A stretch of 64,000 nt of DNA from Campylorhamphus procurvoides (Eukaryota > Chordata > Aves > Passeriformes > Dendrocolaptidae), in contig WBMV01009261.1 in the NCBI GenBank assembly GCA_013396655.1, forward strand, positions 124,001-188,000, in the 5' to 3' direction. Shown one piece after another: positions 1 through 10,480 of the stretch; position 1 is the first letter of the stretch, and each line of letters opens with the position of its first letter. The notes beneath the pieces are model-generated. The model saw only the letters and a program-made list of their open reading frames with translations, did no database searches and had not been told where the DNA came from. A program made the position numbers and the translations under genes.

Positions 1-2080
1 GCAGAGGTGACAAAGCCAGCAGCTGTCCCTGTTTCTGGGAGCTCCTTTCCACGTGTGCCCAGCACAGACGGCTCCGCAGGAGGCACCGCCGTGCAGGGAC
101 ACAGAGGCAATTAAAGGCAATTAAATAAACAGCAGAGCAAACACAGCACTCCTGTCCCTTTGTGGTGGCAAGTGCAGAGTGGGCTCCTCCATGCAGTGTC
201 TGCAGAGGAGCTGGCATTTCTCCCTTCATCTGCTGGAAGGGCCGAGGTGGCCAGAGGTGAGTTGTTGGGCCCCACTGGCACAGGATTGAACTAACCAGCA
301 CAAGGTATCACTGAGCTATTATTGGCATCTTTTGCCACATCCTGTCAAGTTTCTAATTTCCATGGTCCAGAAGACTGAAATAGAAAAGCAGATGAGATGG
401 TGCAACCCTGTGCTACTGCTGGACTTTGCACTTACAGGGGAAGAACATTGACTGACCTTGAAACTTGTTCTTCAAAGGAAAGAATCAAGACTGAAACCAA
501 CCAAACCAAAAAAACCCCACCCTCACCAACGAACCAACCTGGCCAGCTGAATATCAAACCAAAACACACCTGATCTGTGCTGTTAAACACAACTTTGTGA
601 AAATTTAGAGGAGATGAAACTTTTCAATCCACTCCATTTTTTCCTAAAATAATTCTGTTAAAACAATGACATCACCCTCCCACAAGAGCCAACAGGTTGG
701 AAGGGGTTTATTCCCACTTTCAAGCCAATCTTAGTGAAGTCCCAAGAGCGAAACCACCAGTCCCAGCCAGTTGGCAGGAGGGCTACACCTTCATCATCCC
801 TCTGGGCATGAAGGACATGCCCATTCCTAAGCCCCACTTGTGGGAAGCCCTTGGCCAGTGAGACCACACCATTCCCACACTCCATTTAGCTGAGCAAGCG
901 AAGCCAGGAACCCATTAATTTGCTGTGTGAGTTATAGTTCCCTGCAGCACCTTTTGTTCACTGTCAAGGTTCTGCAACAATGACGAATGCAGCTACATTC
1001 AGCCCCAAACTCCAGAATTTGATATACTAAATCATTCCAGATATTAAATGTCTCAGCGATAAGCCTGGCAAATGAATTCCTCTGGTGCCCACACTTCTTG
1101 CTGTACACGAGGCAGGAGGGACTCCACATATAGTTCCCTATTGTTTCATGGAAAATCATGCAGTTTGGTGACACTGTCACTCCCTGGAAAGAAACCAGAA
1201 CCCCAGAAAAATTCACTCAACTTCCAGTGGCTACTAAAAGGAGCTGCAAATGCACCTAAATAAGAAGGCATGTGGGGCATGAGGAGCTCACCAATTCCTG
1301 CTTTAATAGCAGTAGCTGGACATGCATATAAAACTCCCACTTGCCCTTGCAAATAAACAGAAAAGACTGCAGCAAAATAAAGAAACAGGGGCACACAGCC
1401 AGAATGCTTAAGCAGCAAGATACAGGCAGGTTCTCAGTCTTACTCTTACCAACCTCACTATTAATCTTTTTGTTTAAAACAACCTCTTTCCTTCAGCCAC
1501 AGCACAGCGCAGTCCAGAGAGCTGGGCAAATTCCACCTCGACTCATTTATAAAGAACACACAACTTTTCAAAGGAATCCTCAACCAAAACACATTAAGGC
1601 ATGAAGAGGGTGGAACAATTGCCACTTCATTTTTAATTTCTCCAAATCACCATCAGATAGATCACAGTGGTTTGCACCAGGAAGATTTTGCAGGCTTTAG
1701 AACCAATGGAGGCATTACCCATTATCACACAAGTACAAATTAGTTTGACCTTTCCAGCTTTCTCAGACGAGGCTTCCCTTTTTCCACTTGACTAGAGAAA
1801 ATATTGAGTCAATCCATGTTCTGTGCTTGTCCTTCCCAGATGTATTTCAATAGTGGTTTTTTCCCTGACTCTGCAATTAGAAGAGACCCATTAAGCCTTG
1901 AATTCACCCAAGGAATTCTTTGGCTCAAGCCAGCACATTATTGGTGGTCCCTAGGAGAGACTCAGCCTTGAGCTTAGTGTTGCTCCTTTCCCATCTCTGC
2001 TTCCCTGGTAAAACAACATGGGATATGGTCATTTAATATTCCCTGTACACAATAGGAAAACGTTGCTGTGGCAGCAAAGA
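1..2080. other. non-coding DNA, no gene recognised
   Basis: About 2 kb of mixed-composition DNA without a recognisable exon, repeat family or RNA gene. Open frames here are under 105 codons, overlap each other on both strands and resemble no protein family I know. There is a short A/C-rich patch near 497-530. If the minus-strand promoter at 8440-9380 is real, this stretch would be intron or a distal part of that transcription unit, which is inference only. Confidence 0.6.
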
Positions 2081-2640
2081 TCATCAAAGAATCCAAGAAT
2101 GGTTTGGGTTGGAAGGGACCTCAAAGCCCACCCAGTGCCACCTCCTGCCATGAGCAGAGACACTTTCCACCAGCCCAGGGTGCTCCAAGCCCCATCCAAC
2201 CTGGCCTTGGACACTCCCAGGGATGGGGCAGCCACAGCTTCTCTGGGCACCCTGTGCCAGGAACTGCCCACCTTCCCAGGGAAGGATTCCTTCCCAATAA
2301 ATTTGGAATTTCTTCCAATCTAACCCTGCCCTCTGTTCAGTTTGAGGCCATTCCCCCTTGTCCTGTCCCTCCATCCCTTGTCCCCAGTCCCTCTCCTGCT
2401 CTCCTGAAGCCCCTTTAGGCACTGCAAGGGGCTCTCAGGTCCCCCTGGAGCCTTCTCTCCTCCAGGTGAACTCCCTCTGCTCTCCCAGCCTGGCTCCAGA
2501 GCAGAGGGGCTCCAGCCCTGCAGCATCTCCAGGGCCTCCTCTGGACTCTGCAACAGATCCATGTCCTTCCTGGTGCCCCAGGTGGGATCTCCTGAGGGCA
2601 GAGAGGGCAGGATGCCCAGTGCCTTCCATCCCCCTGGCCC
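2081..2640 (-). mobile_element. CR1 LINE, 3' portion, minus strand
   Basis: The left edge carries the degraded octamer end of CR1 (ATCCAAGAATGG), then the family signature TTTGGGTTGGAAGGGACC, then the usual series: cluster around CATGAGCAGAGACAC, CCAACCTGGCCTTGGACAC, CTTCTCTGGGCACCCTG, CCATTCCCCCTTGTCCTGTC and CTCTGGACTCTGCAACAG. The octamer end lies on the left, so the element is on the minus strand. It is one of the longest copies in the window and lacks the upstream reverse-transcriptase region, as expected for 5'-truncated LINE insertions. The right boundary is uncertain, since similarity fades after about 2600. Open frames here (for example 2320-2727 on the minus strand) are by-products of this GC-rich repeat, not genes. 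Confidence 0.9.
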
Positions 2641-3984
2641 ACAGACCTCATTCCTGCCCAGTGCTTGATGCCCATGAAAACCTGGATCTCTTCTGCCATG
2701 TGGGTTTAGGGACTGGACCAACACCAAGCTATCCTTAACACGTACATTCCCAGAAAACCTTCCTGTGTGTCACCAAGCAGGAGAAGAGCACACAGACAAG
2801 TGATCCCTTGTTCCATACCCTTCCAGGGCAGCTTCCCTGCACAAGCTGTGCCCTCACTGCTCCTGGACATGATCCCTGCAGAGTTTAAAGTCATTCCTCG
2901 TGAATAATCAGGGCTTCCTATCTGGGAATCAGACTGGGTCACAAACAACAGGGGAATCCTCTTGTTCTCTGGATCATCTGGTGTGGAAACCAAAGGAACT
3001 GGGGAGGGGCAGGGAGAGGGGAATGCTGAGACATCCCCAAAAGCCATACCTGCCAGGAGGACCTGCTGCTGAATTTGGGTGTGCAAGGAGAGATGGATAA
3101 CACTGGGTGTAAGAGCAATGGGGAAATGAGGGGTACCCTGAGCAGCAGAACAGCTTTGGGGGCAGCAGAGAATCCTGAAAGGTTTGTGCCAAGGAGGAAA
3201 ATGAGGCTTTTTGGTATGGATCCCTCCGAATTAGGAATGCTGAGAAAATTATACGCTAGAAATTGTCATTGGTGTTGTAGGAATAAAACTCACTATCCAG
3301 CTGAAGCCCTGCAAGCTGGACCTGCCTCTGTCCCAGGTCCTGGGGCTGTGGGATGCTCCCGCGGGAGGGATGATCCGGCAGGGATGCTCCATGGGATGCA
3401 GGCGGCAGCAGCGCTGTGGGCTGAGTGCTGCCACCCTGTGGGACCGCTGTCACTCGTGGCTGTGCCTGTCACACTGCCCTGGTGCCCAGGCTGGCAAACA
3501 GGGGGGGCTCGGAACCCAAACAGCCTGGTCCCTGAAAAGCCCAACACGCTGAAATACTCCCGAGCATTCATTCAGGAGTTGGGAATGTTTTTAAACAGGA
3601 TTTAGAACAGCAAATATTCCTGAATTCTGACCAGACTAAGAAGAAATACTGTAATTCAGACTAATTTGCAAGTCAAAGGTAAGGAGCTGATGTGTTCGCA
3701 CAATCCCTATTTCCTGCCACGGATCAAGGCCTGGCTGCAATCCTGTTTGTGCATCGCTGAGAGCCGGCTCCGTTTGAAATCACTCTTCTGCTGTACTTCA
3801 TATTTCATTCATTTCTGCTTCCAGCTATACATGCACAACAGAGGGCATTATACATCTCCTTAATTGAACAATACAGCTCAATTAAATATGAAAAGTCATT
3901 CTTGGACTAAAACCCTCTTAGGCAAATGTTCTGCTCTTATGCTAAGTAACTCTTTTTAAAAAAGCTGGGGCTTGAGTGCTGTTC

Positions 3985-4020
3985 AATTTTATTTATTTTT
4001 TAATTTACTTTTTTTTTTTA
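3985..4020. repeat. T-rich low-complexity tract
   Basis: A run of T interrupted by a few A and one C, ending in a ten-base T stretch just before TAAAAGACTGGG. Such tracts are common in non-coding vertebrate DNA. There is no adjacent retrotransposon body to make it the tail of an inserted element. Confidence 0.75.
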
Positions 4021-4047
4021 AAAGACTGGGAGACAAATACCAAGAAG

Positions 4048-4065
4048 ATTCATTCATTCATTCAT
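4048..4065 (+). repeat. (ATTC)n microsatellite, about 4.5 units
   Basis: ATTC is repeated without interruption for about four and a half units, then runs into ATGACAC. It is short and may be length-variable between individuals. Confidence 0.85.
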
Positions 4066-4724
4066 GACACACGGGGAGAGAGTTTTGGCTCCATTTTACA
4101 ATGGAGCAGAGGAATAGTAATTAAAAATATCTTATTTGATGCAAGATACTCTGCTCTGTGCAGGAGGTGAAGAACCATCTTCTGCTTCACACTGAATGTG
4201 TCTTTCCAGCTCCTCTCTGGGTCACACCATTAACACCAGTACAGAGTTACCAAGTAGCATAATGGGAAAAGAAAACCACATGAAGTGGATTTGTGCACCA
4301 CTGAGAGCCCACCAGCTGCAGGTTCCTCACATGAAACATGGGGGTCCCACTAAAGGTCTGAGGGGAGAAGATCCACCACATCAGCCCAGGAAAGAGTTCA
4401 CTCTGGGTGGTGTCAAACCCAGGGCTGGCCTGAGGTCTCTCTGAGAGCAGCTCAGCACCAGGACACTTACCCGGGGGTTTATTTTGCTGTTGACTCACCA
4501 ATGCACAACCTGTCCTATAAAAGGTTGTTGATTTAAACCTGGCACAGACCTCCAGCTCAGTTAGCAGAAGGATCTGGCTCAGATACCGACTAATCCCATC
4601 CAAGGAGGGGGAAACCTGCCTGGCAGCCACCTGAGTGGGCAACTCTGGGGCTTTCTCCAAGCCCAAGGGTCAGTCATAGCAGTGAGTGACCTGGGGACAG
4701 ACCATGGCTCAGATGGTGTCCCAC

Positions 4725-4855
4725 CCCTGGAAGTGTCCAAGGCCACACTGGAGAGGGCTTGGAGGAACCTGGGCTAGTGGAAGGTGTCCCTGCCCATGGC
4801 AGTGGGTGGAATGAGATGAGTTTTATGGCCTTTTCCAACAGAAACCATTCTGTGA
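4725..4855 (+). mobile_element. CR1 LINE fragment, 3' end, plus strand
   Basis: The block CCTGGAAGTGTCCAAGGCCA, then GGGCTTGGAGGAACCTGGGC, GGAAGGTGTCCCTGCCCATG and GAAACCATTCTGTG matches the last part of CR1 in the sense direction. Divergence is higher than in the copies at 13.7 and 36.9 kb (for example CTTTTCCAACAG where CCTTCCCAACCC is expected), so it looks like an older insertion. Only about 130 bases remain. Confidence 0.85.
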
Positions 4856-7470
4856 AAAGATGGGACCAAACCCAGCAGAGGGGTCTGAGCAGAATTCAGT
4901 TTTTCTACTGACTGCTCATTAACAGAATCCAAGAAGGGGAAATCACCCAAACCATGAGTCCCCAAAACATGTTTCTGCAGTAGAATAATGCCATGAGTGT
5001 ATCACTTACCTCACTGGAGGCCACATGCTGATACATCTACGCTGTGATTATGCACTTAAGCAAAAATCCCAATTCCCTTTGCAGAGGCAAAACTCACTCC
5101 TTAAAATCTGCCTTCCTAAAGCTGAATTATGCACACGACAGTCACTGAATTAATGGTTTTCAACATACTTTGACCCTGTTCTGAGGGCTTGATTTTCACT
5201 GATTTAACCCAGCAAGTAAAAAAACCACCTCAACAAATCTTTCTTTCTCTCGTGTTGAAGCAGATTTTTGTCCTGCAGATTAAGATAAAATGATTATATC
5301 TGAGGAATAGAAAAGATTGAAGTTATTTCCCTGGAAAACCCTATTTAGCATAGAAAATACTGTTCTCTTGGTTCATAATGAATGTGAACTCATTTGTGTT
5401 TAGATGACAAGCAGATTTGACACAAGAGTTTTTGTTTTAATGTCACCAGTTTTGCTGGATGATGGGAGGGGACAGGGCAGAGCCGTGCACTGGTGTGAAG
5501 CAGGAAATCAGCTGGGTGTCATCACTGTACATTTTCTTTGCTAATAATACAAAGAATGAACCACTACTGTCCTGATATTCCTATTTCTACTTGAGTAACC
5601 ACTGCAGCAGATACCAGTGAAGATGTGTGCAAGTTCAAATGTTGGCAGCATGCCTGGGAGAGCCTGGGAGCTGACATTTGTGGATTTGGTGTGATTCATG
5701 TAACTTTGCTGTGTTTGTGATTACCTTCCTTGTCAGGGGCTGCACATCACTCACACACCGAGCTGCACACTCCTGACTGCTGCTTGGGAAGGAAAATTCC
5801 CAACTGTTGCACCAAACCCTCTTCAAAGGGAGGCTCATCCTCTGTGTAACCACGGGGCTGAACACCAGGTCAGCAGCAGCATCAAAGGGAGTGTGTGAAC
5901 TGCTTCTAAGGGATGGTATCAGGTCCTTTCAGGCCACAGTGGGAAAAAAAAACCCCAGACTTGCTGTAATGTAACAGGCCAAAAATAGACCCGTGATGAT
6001 TTATGAACTTTGAAACCCAGCAGAGTATTTTTAAGCAGTAGCATCTTCTCTGGTAGGGCCTGCACAGCTCCAGAGCTGTGGGCCCTGATGGAGACCAGCC
6101 ACCAAATACACTTCAGAAAGATCAAGAGAGCAAATAAAAAGGCAATGATTTAGCTATGCCATGGTTAATATCCTTCCTTCACTCTACCTTGTCTTTACCT
6201 CTGATTTCTAAATATTTTTTTAAAGATCAAGTTAACTACAGAGAACTGTCAAGCAAAACCAACTCCTTAAACCGAGGGAAATAAATCACATGGCACCAGA
6301 CTATCTACGTGGTAGAAGTAGTATGTGAGCTCAGCTCACCCCTATTTTCTGCATGTCCCTGATGGGGTAACACAGCAGTGAATTTGAAATCAAAGAAGTG
6401 TTAATCCCAGTTAATCCCAGACCTGCAGAACAATATGAAACATTTTCTTGCATGAGGAGCTGCAAGTTTGGGAACCAAGGCGGGCTCTCTCCCCAGCTGT
6501 TTGCTGTGTGCCAGTGCTGCTGTCCTTCCCTCTACAGCAACGCTCCTCAGTCAAGGGCTAGAAATCAAGCACTGGAGGGATTAACACTGGAAATACAAAT
6601 CAGGTCACCCAGGGAAAGATGGCTGTGGTCTCAGAGAGCACCCACTCAAGAGGACCTGTGCCACACCACATCTAAAGGTGCCCTCATGGCCCAGGGAAGA
6701 GGGCACGCTGCCCCTTGCCCCCTCCCACCACACTGAAGGCACCCTTGTCCTCCTCAGACACCCATGGTGAGCTCAGGTGAGGGGATGAGGAGCTCCAGAC
6801 GTCACTGTTAACCCCTGGAAAGTCAGGGTTTGAAGGGTTGTATCATCTCCTCACGTTTGCCATGAGGCTGCTTGCATAGGTAAGCTGCTCTCCCGCTGCC
6901 ATTCACATTCCCAACACACATTTTGTCACTGTGTAGAACAGCACAAGCTTAAAATTCTGGGGACGCTGGATGGGCTACAGAGAGCTCAGCTCCACTGCAG
7001 ACCGTAAGGATGGGAAAATTTCCAACTTGCCAGAGTTTTGCCAGGATCATTTAACTCCAACTACCTGCAGGCACACCCTGCCTCCATCCAGCCCGCACCA
7101 CAGGAGTGCTGCCTCCAGGGCTATGGGCACATGGGGCAGGAGATGCTCAGAGCCTCCCAATAGGTGGCATTTACACATACACACAAAACAGAGTTTGGTG
7201 GGGCTTCCTGAAGCCAAGCAAAATGTTGTCAGAAGGATTCAGCTCTGCCCAGAGTTCAGCACAGGAGGGAGAGGTTGCTGCATGCCAGTGGAAGCCATTG
7301 TCTACAGCAGCCTGCTGTAGGAAATTAGCAGTGTGCACACCTCTAAATGAGGCCGGGCAGCAAGTAAAAGAGGGATTAGCCATGTAAAGTAAGTCCTTTT
7401 GGTATTAGATGAAAGAGGGGAGGTGACTTTGAAGGATTATTCAAGAGCCATTTAAGCAGTTTTCAGGGAC
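4856..7470. other. non-coding DNA, no gene recognised
   Basis: Mixed composition with no long or domain-bearing frame. The longest frames (6398-6736 plus and 6970-7320 plus, 112 and 116 codons) resemble nothing I know. A ten-base tandem duplication of GTTAATCCCA occurs near 6401-6421. GC content rises toward the right, into the promoter-proximal block. Confidence 0.55.
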
Positions 7471-8440
7471 TTACAAATGCAGGGTAAAAATGCAGCTCCT
7501 CGGGTCCAGAGAAGAAGAAAAACCAGTGTCCTGGTCAGGAAAGCAGCACGAAAGGGTTCTGGAGGGACCACCTGGCTGGCCCCAAGGGCAGCCACCCCCA
7601 CCCTGCTGCCCACGCCTGGCTCTGGCCATGGTGCCCCCCACAGCAGCATCGTGGGGAGCCCTGGAGTGCGGGAGCCTGGGCTGGACATCACCTGCACACC
7701 TGGGCTGGGGTTGCTGCAGGGAGCCAGGGAGAGCAGGGAAGGGGCTCAGACAGCCACGATGCCACTGGGATGGGTCATGGCATCCCCAGCCCCACGGCGG
7801 GTGGGTGGGTGGGTGGGCAGCCGTGCCCACCGTGCTGGACACCCTGTCGGAAAGGACCCTCGCAGCAGCACGACCATTAGAAGAGGAGCCACACAGACCA
7901 GTCCCTGCTCTCACCTCAAGTGATTTATCGGTGGGATGCAGGTTCCGAACTGAGCCATGGAAACAGGAGGATGCACCAGCACAAACGCAAAAACTGACTT
8001 CTCTCCCCAGCCGAACGTGCCCTGCTCCCCGGCACCTCGGGGCGCCTCACCGACACGGTGGCTCTTCATCCTTTACCCACATTAATCCGGCGAGTGGGAA
8101 TGAATACGTGGCTACAAGACAACCAGGCTGCTGTATCGAACCCTCCTTGCAAAAAAACCCAACCCTTTTTGGCTTAGCCTAAAAGGTGATGGGTAATTAG
8201 TATGTAAGATACAAACTATTCCCACTTGTTATGCAAGCAGCATCCTTTAATTTGTAGTTTAGAGAGCAAGCCATTCCTGTCTGGGATAAATAAAACAACA
8301 CGCTGCAGTATGTTGCTCACGACACGGGAGCAGCATCAGCCTGGGGAAAGCAAAAGGAGCTTCAACTCCAGCCGGGAACGCTGCTGGAGCCAGCAAAAAG
8401 TTCTGCGTGCGTGTGTGCCAGCCTGGCGGGAGCATCGCTG
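7471..8440. other. GC-rich flank of the CpG island
   Basis: GC-rich DNA with moderate CpG content lying directly beside the island. Two plus-strand frames (7477-7923 and 7490-8182, up to 230 codons) and a minus-strand frame (7471-7914) overlap over the same bases. That is the pattern produced by GC-rich, stop-poor DNA rather than by a gene. If the minus-strand donor at 8834 is used, this block is the start of intron 1. The G-quadruplex motif is listed separately. Confidence 0.5.
7799..7817 (+). promoter_or_regulatory. (GGGT)n G-quadruplex motif, five G-runs
   Basis: Five GGG runs separated by single T residues. Single-base loops between triple-G runs are known to give very stable parallel G-quadruplexes. 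The G-rich strand is plus, which would be the template strand of a minus-strand transcript started in the CpG island. Any effect on transcription is inference. It can also simply be called a tetranucleotide microsatellite. Confidence 0.8.
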
Positions 8441-8636
8441 AGCATGCAGGCAGGGAAGCGGGGAGGGAGGCAGGGAAGGATGCTCCGCTCCCTCCGCTCC
8501 CGCACCCCGCGCCCGGCAGCGCCGCACTGAGCCCCGCACACTCCAAACACCCCGCACACGGCTCCGCCCGGCCGGGCAGCACGGCCCGCACCCCGCCGGG
8601 ACCCCGGAGACAGCGGGCACCGCACCCCTAGGGCCG

Positions 8637-8698
8637 CGCATCCTCCTCCGGCTCCCCGCATCTCCCTCCGGCCCCGCATCCCCCTCCGGCTCCCGGCA
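8637..8698. repeat. short GC-rich tandem repeat in the CpG island
   Basis: Three to four imperfect copies of a unit of about 16-18 bases built on GCATCnCCCTCCGGC, with variants CTCCTCCGGCTCCCC and CCCTCCGGCTCCCG. The array produces an arginine/glycine-rich artefact in the minus-strand frames. Confidence 0.7.
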
Positions 8699-8834
8699 GC
8701 GCAGTAGCGCTCTCCCTCCACCGAAGCGCAACCTTTCCTCATTTCTTTATTTATTCCCCCTTTTTATGTTTTTTTTTTCCCCACCTTTTCAAACCTGCCT
8801 CCCTCCTCCCGGTGCGGTGCCGAGCCGCGCTTAC

Positions 8835-8987
8835 CTGTGCGGGCGGGGAGGGACAGACATGCCCTGCCCGGCGCGGCTCCCGCGGGTGCGGGCGCTGCTC
8901 CCGCAGCCCCGCGGTGCTCCCGGTACTCCCGCAGCCCCCGCAGCCCCGCGGTGCTCCCGGTGCTCCCGCACCCCGCGGCCGCAGCAT
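8835..8987 (-). other. candidate first exon ending at a minus-strand splice donor
   Basis: Read on the minus strand, CCGCCCGCACAG is followed by GTAAGCGCGG, a full match to the vertebrate 5' splice consensus CAG|GTAAG. The last exon base is 8835 and the intron begins at 8834. The 5' end is unknown: transcription could start anywhere in about 8990-9300. An ATG at 8987-8985 opens 51 codons that stay in frame to the donor, exactly phase 0, giving a short Gly/Ala/Arg/Pro-rich peptide. The ATG context is poor (T at -3) and the reading is low-complexity, so the exon may be entirely 5' untranslated. I did not find the second exon, which may lie outside the window. Confidence 0.4.
8899..8970. repeat. 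GC-rich direct repeat, about 38-bp offset
   Basis: CGCAGCCCCGCGGTGCTCCC occurs at about 8902 and again at about 8939, each followed by near-identical CGGTACTCCC and CGGTGCTCCC. This two-copy repeat lies inside the candidate minus-strand first exon. If coding, it gives the duplicated peptide pieces seen in every frame. Confidence 0.75.
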
Positions 8988-9380
8988 TGAGCAGCAGCTG
9001 CGGGAGCCGGGCGGGCTCCGCGCAGACCCCACCCCCGGCCCCGCCGTGCGCGGGGGGCGGGCGGCGGAGCGGCGGCGGCACGGCCAAGCTTAACCCTTCG
9101 CTGCTCCCCCTCTGCCCCCCTCGCTGCCCCCTCCTTGCCCCCGGGCACCGCCGCGGTCCCCAACCCGTGGGCAGCATCCCCTTTCCCTGCCCGCCTTCCG
9201 CGGTCCTGGAGCTCAGGTGTGGCTCTTCCCGCACCCGCGGGATGCTCCGCACCCCGGGCAGCCCCGAGCCCATTCCCGTCCACTCCCCTCTTTTCCCGTC
9301 TCGGTCTCACTAACGGGAGACCTTAGGGTCCCAAATTACGGCTCGGAGCTTTTCTTTTCCCCTCGCGCGTCGCCCTCCGG

Positions 9381-10422
9381 TTTTAAGCCCAGATTTGCCG
9401 TAATTGTGTCGCTCTTCTAAAGGAGCCTTTCGCCTCACCCGCCTGCTCGCTCAGCCCTTTGCATGCACCTTCTGCTTCCATCCCCTTCCTGCTCCTCGGC
9501 CAAGAAATGAGTGTCTTGCGCGGGGAGATGAGGAGCCGGAGAGCAGAGCACACCTGGGTACCAGCGCTGGCGCTTCCAAGCCCTTTAGGCATCCCCGTGC
9601 CCAAGGATGCCCCCAAACCTTCCACGGGCTCCCTCATCAGGGTCTTTACTTGCTACCGCAATGCAAATGATGAGCCACCAGCTGCTTTCAAAGTCGTGAG
9701 TTTAGGCTTAATCAGCAGCACGATGTGAAGACACAAAGAAAAGAAAAAAAATATTATTTAGAAGTGAGGGTGGGACCTACCTGTCCCCCTGTCCTGAAAT
9801 CCCGTCCCGGGAAGTGCTCTTAAATGCCTGTGTGAAAAAAAACATGCCTTCCAGTGCAAAGAGGGTATTCAGTCTTAACTGTGCCTCCCCTGGGTTTTGA
9901 GGGATTAAGTGAAACCCTTATTATGTTTAATTATCTCTAGAGTTGCTCTCTGTGCTTGCTGCCTTGCTTTATGGTTTAATAAACTGCACATCGATATAAA
10001 CTGAATGACAATTAACATTAGTGCAGGTTGGGTTTGTGTTTATTGCTGCTTTACAGGTTCCCCTCGACGTGCCTTCACTCGAGTGTTTCATTGCCATCTA
10101 TCAGAGCCTCTTTATTAGTGCAGCTCCCCGCTCCAAAAGGAGCCAAAAGATTCCAAAAGGTTGGGGAGCAGCCTGAGCAGCTCAGGAGGGTGACTGTCCT
10201 GGTGGAGACTCCAAGCTCAGCCCTGTACAGGTCTTGGCTCTGCAGGTTCAAGGGCTTGGGCAGCACAGCAGTGAAAACACACTGGAGAATCTCCAGGAGC
10301 TGGGGATACCAGACCATCATTGGCCCAGGGTTGAGCAGCCTCTAAGCACCACTGCTTGCAGTACCTTGGGAAGGCTCAGCTGCCTTAAAATCCACCAGAA
10401 ATGCTCAGTTTCCTGAAAATTC
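9381..10422. other. non-coding DNA beside the CpG island
   Basis: GC content falls steeply after 9400. The TAAT-rich and AATTA-rich patch at 9890-10025 (for example TTAATTATCTCTAG and ATGACAATTAACATTAG) looks like ordinary or regulatory non-coding DNA. A possible plus-strand donor (AAAGTC|GTGAGT at about 9695) lacks a supporting open exon. No gene recognised. Confidence 0.5.
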
Positions 10423-10480
10423 CATAACGTCATTAACGTTGGGAAAGACCTTCAAGACCATCAAGTCCAACTTCATGATT
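10423..10480 (-). mobile_element. possible degenerate CR1 remnant
   Basis: GTTGGGAAAGACCTTCAAGACC followed by ATCAAGTCCAACTTCATG resembles the GGTTGGAAAAGACC...ATCAAGTCCAACC block of an older CR1 type near its 3' end. Only about 60 bases can be matched and no octamer end is intact. Confidence 0.4.

Larger units (their letters stand above)
2641..4724. other. non-coding DNA, partly GC-rich
   Basis: No gene is recognised. 3290-3560 is locally GC-rich and produces overlapping open frames on both strands (the longest, 3075-3605 plus, is 176 codons). None shows a domain, and the frames mirror each other across strands, as composition alone would predict. The stretch from 3640 to 4200 turns AT-rich and holds the poly-T tract and the ATTC repeat listed separately. 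A 139-codon minus-strand frame at 4247-4666 resembles no protein family I know. Confidence 0.55.
8440..9380. promoter_or_regulatory. CpG island, probable promoter
   Basis: About 940 bases of very GC-rich sequence with dense CpG, sharply bounded by ordinary AT-leaning DNA on both sides. It includes GC-box-like cores (GGGGGGCGGGCGGCGG near 9052-9067) and many SP1-type sites, and there is no TATA box. In vertebrate genomes such islands mostly mark promoters of housekeeping or developmental genes. A consensus splice donor on the minus strand at 8834 points to a leftward transcript. A bidirectional promoter is possible, but I saw no equally good plus-strand donor. No known protein is encoded inside the island in any frame. 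Confidence 0.85.

Noticed and set aside
2320..2738. Overlapping frames of 126-135 codons on both strands
   Set aside because: They lie inside the CR1 copy at 2081-2640 and its edge. The sequence is explained by the LINE 3' region, which does not encode these peptides.
3075..3605. 176-codon plus-strand frame
   Set aside because: GC-rich in its second half, with several antisense frames over the same bases. No recognisable domain, and its first in-frame codon is not supported by any promoter or splice site.
7471..8182. Three long overlapping frames (147, 148 and 230 codons) on both strands
   Set aside because: GC-rich, stop-poor composition beside the CpG island produces them. They run antisense to each other, are low-complexity and show no domain.
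8764..9313. Frames of 158-169 codons on both strands in the CpG island
   Set aside because: Ala/Gly/Pro/Arg-rich translations typical of island DNA. Repeats give the same peptide pieces in several frames. Only the ATG-to-donor segment is kept, as a weak candidate.
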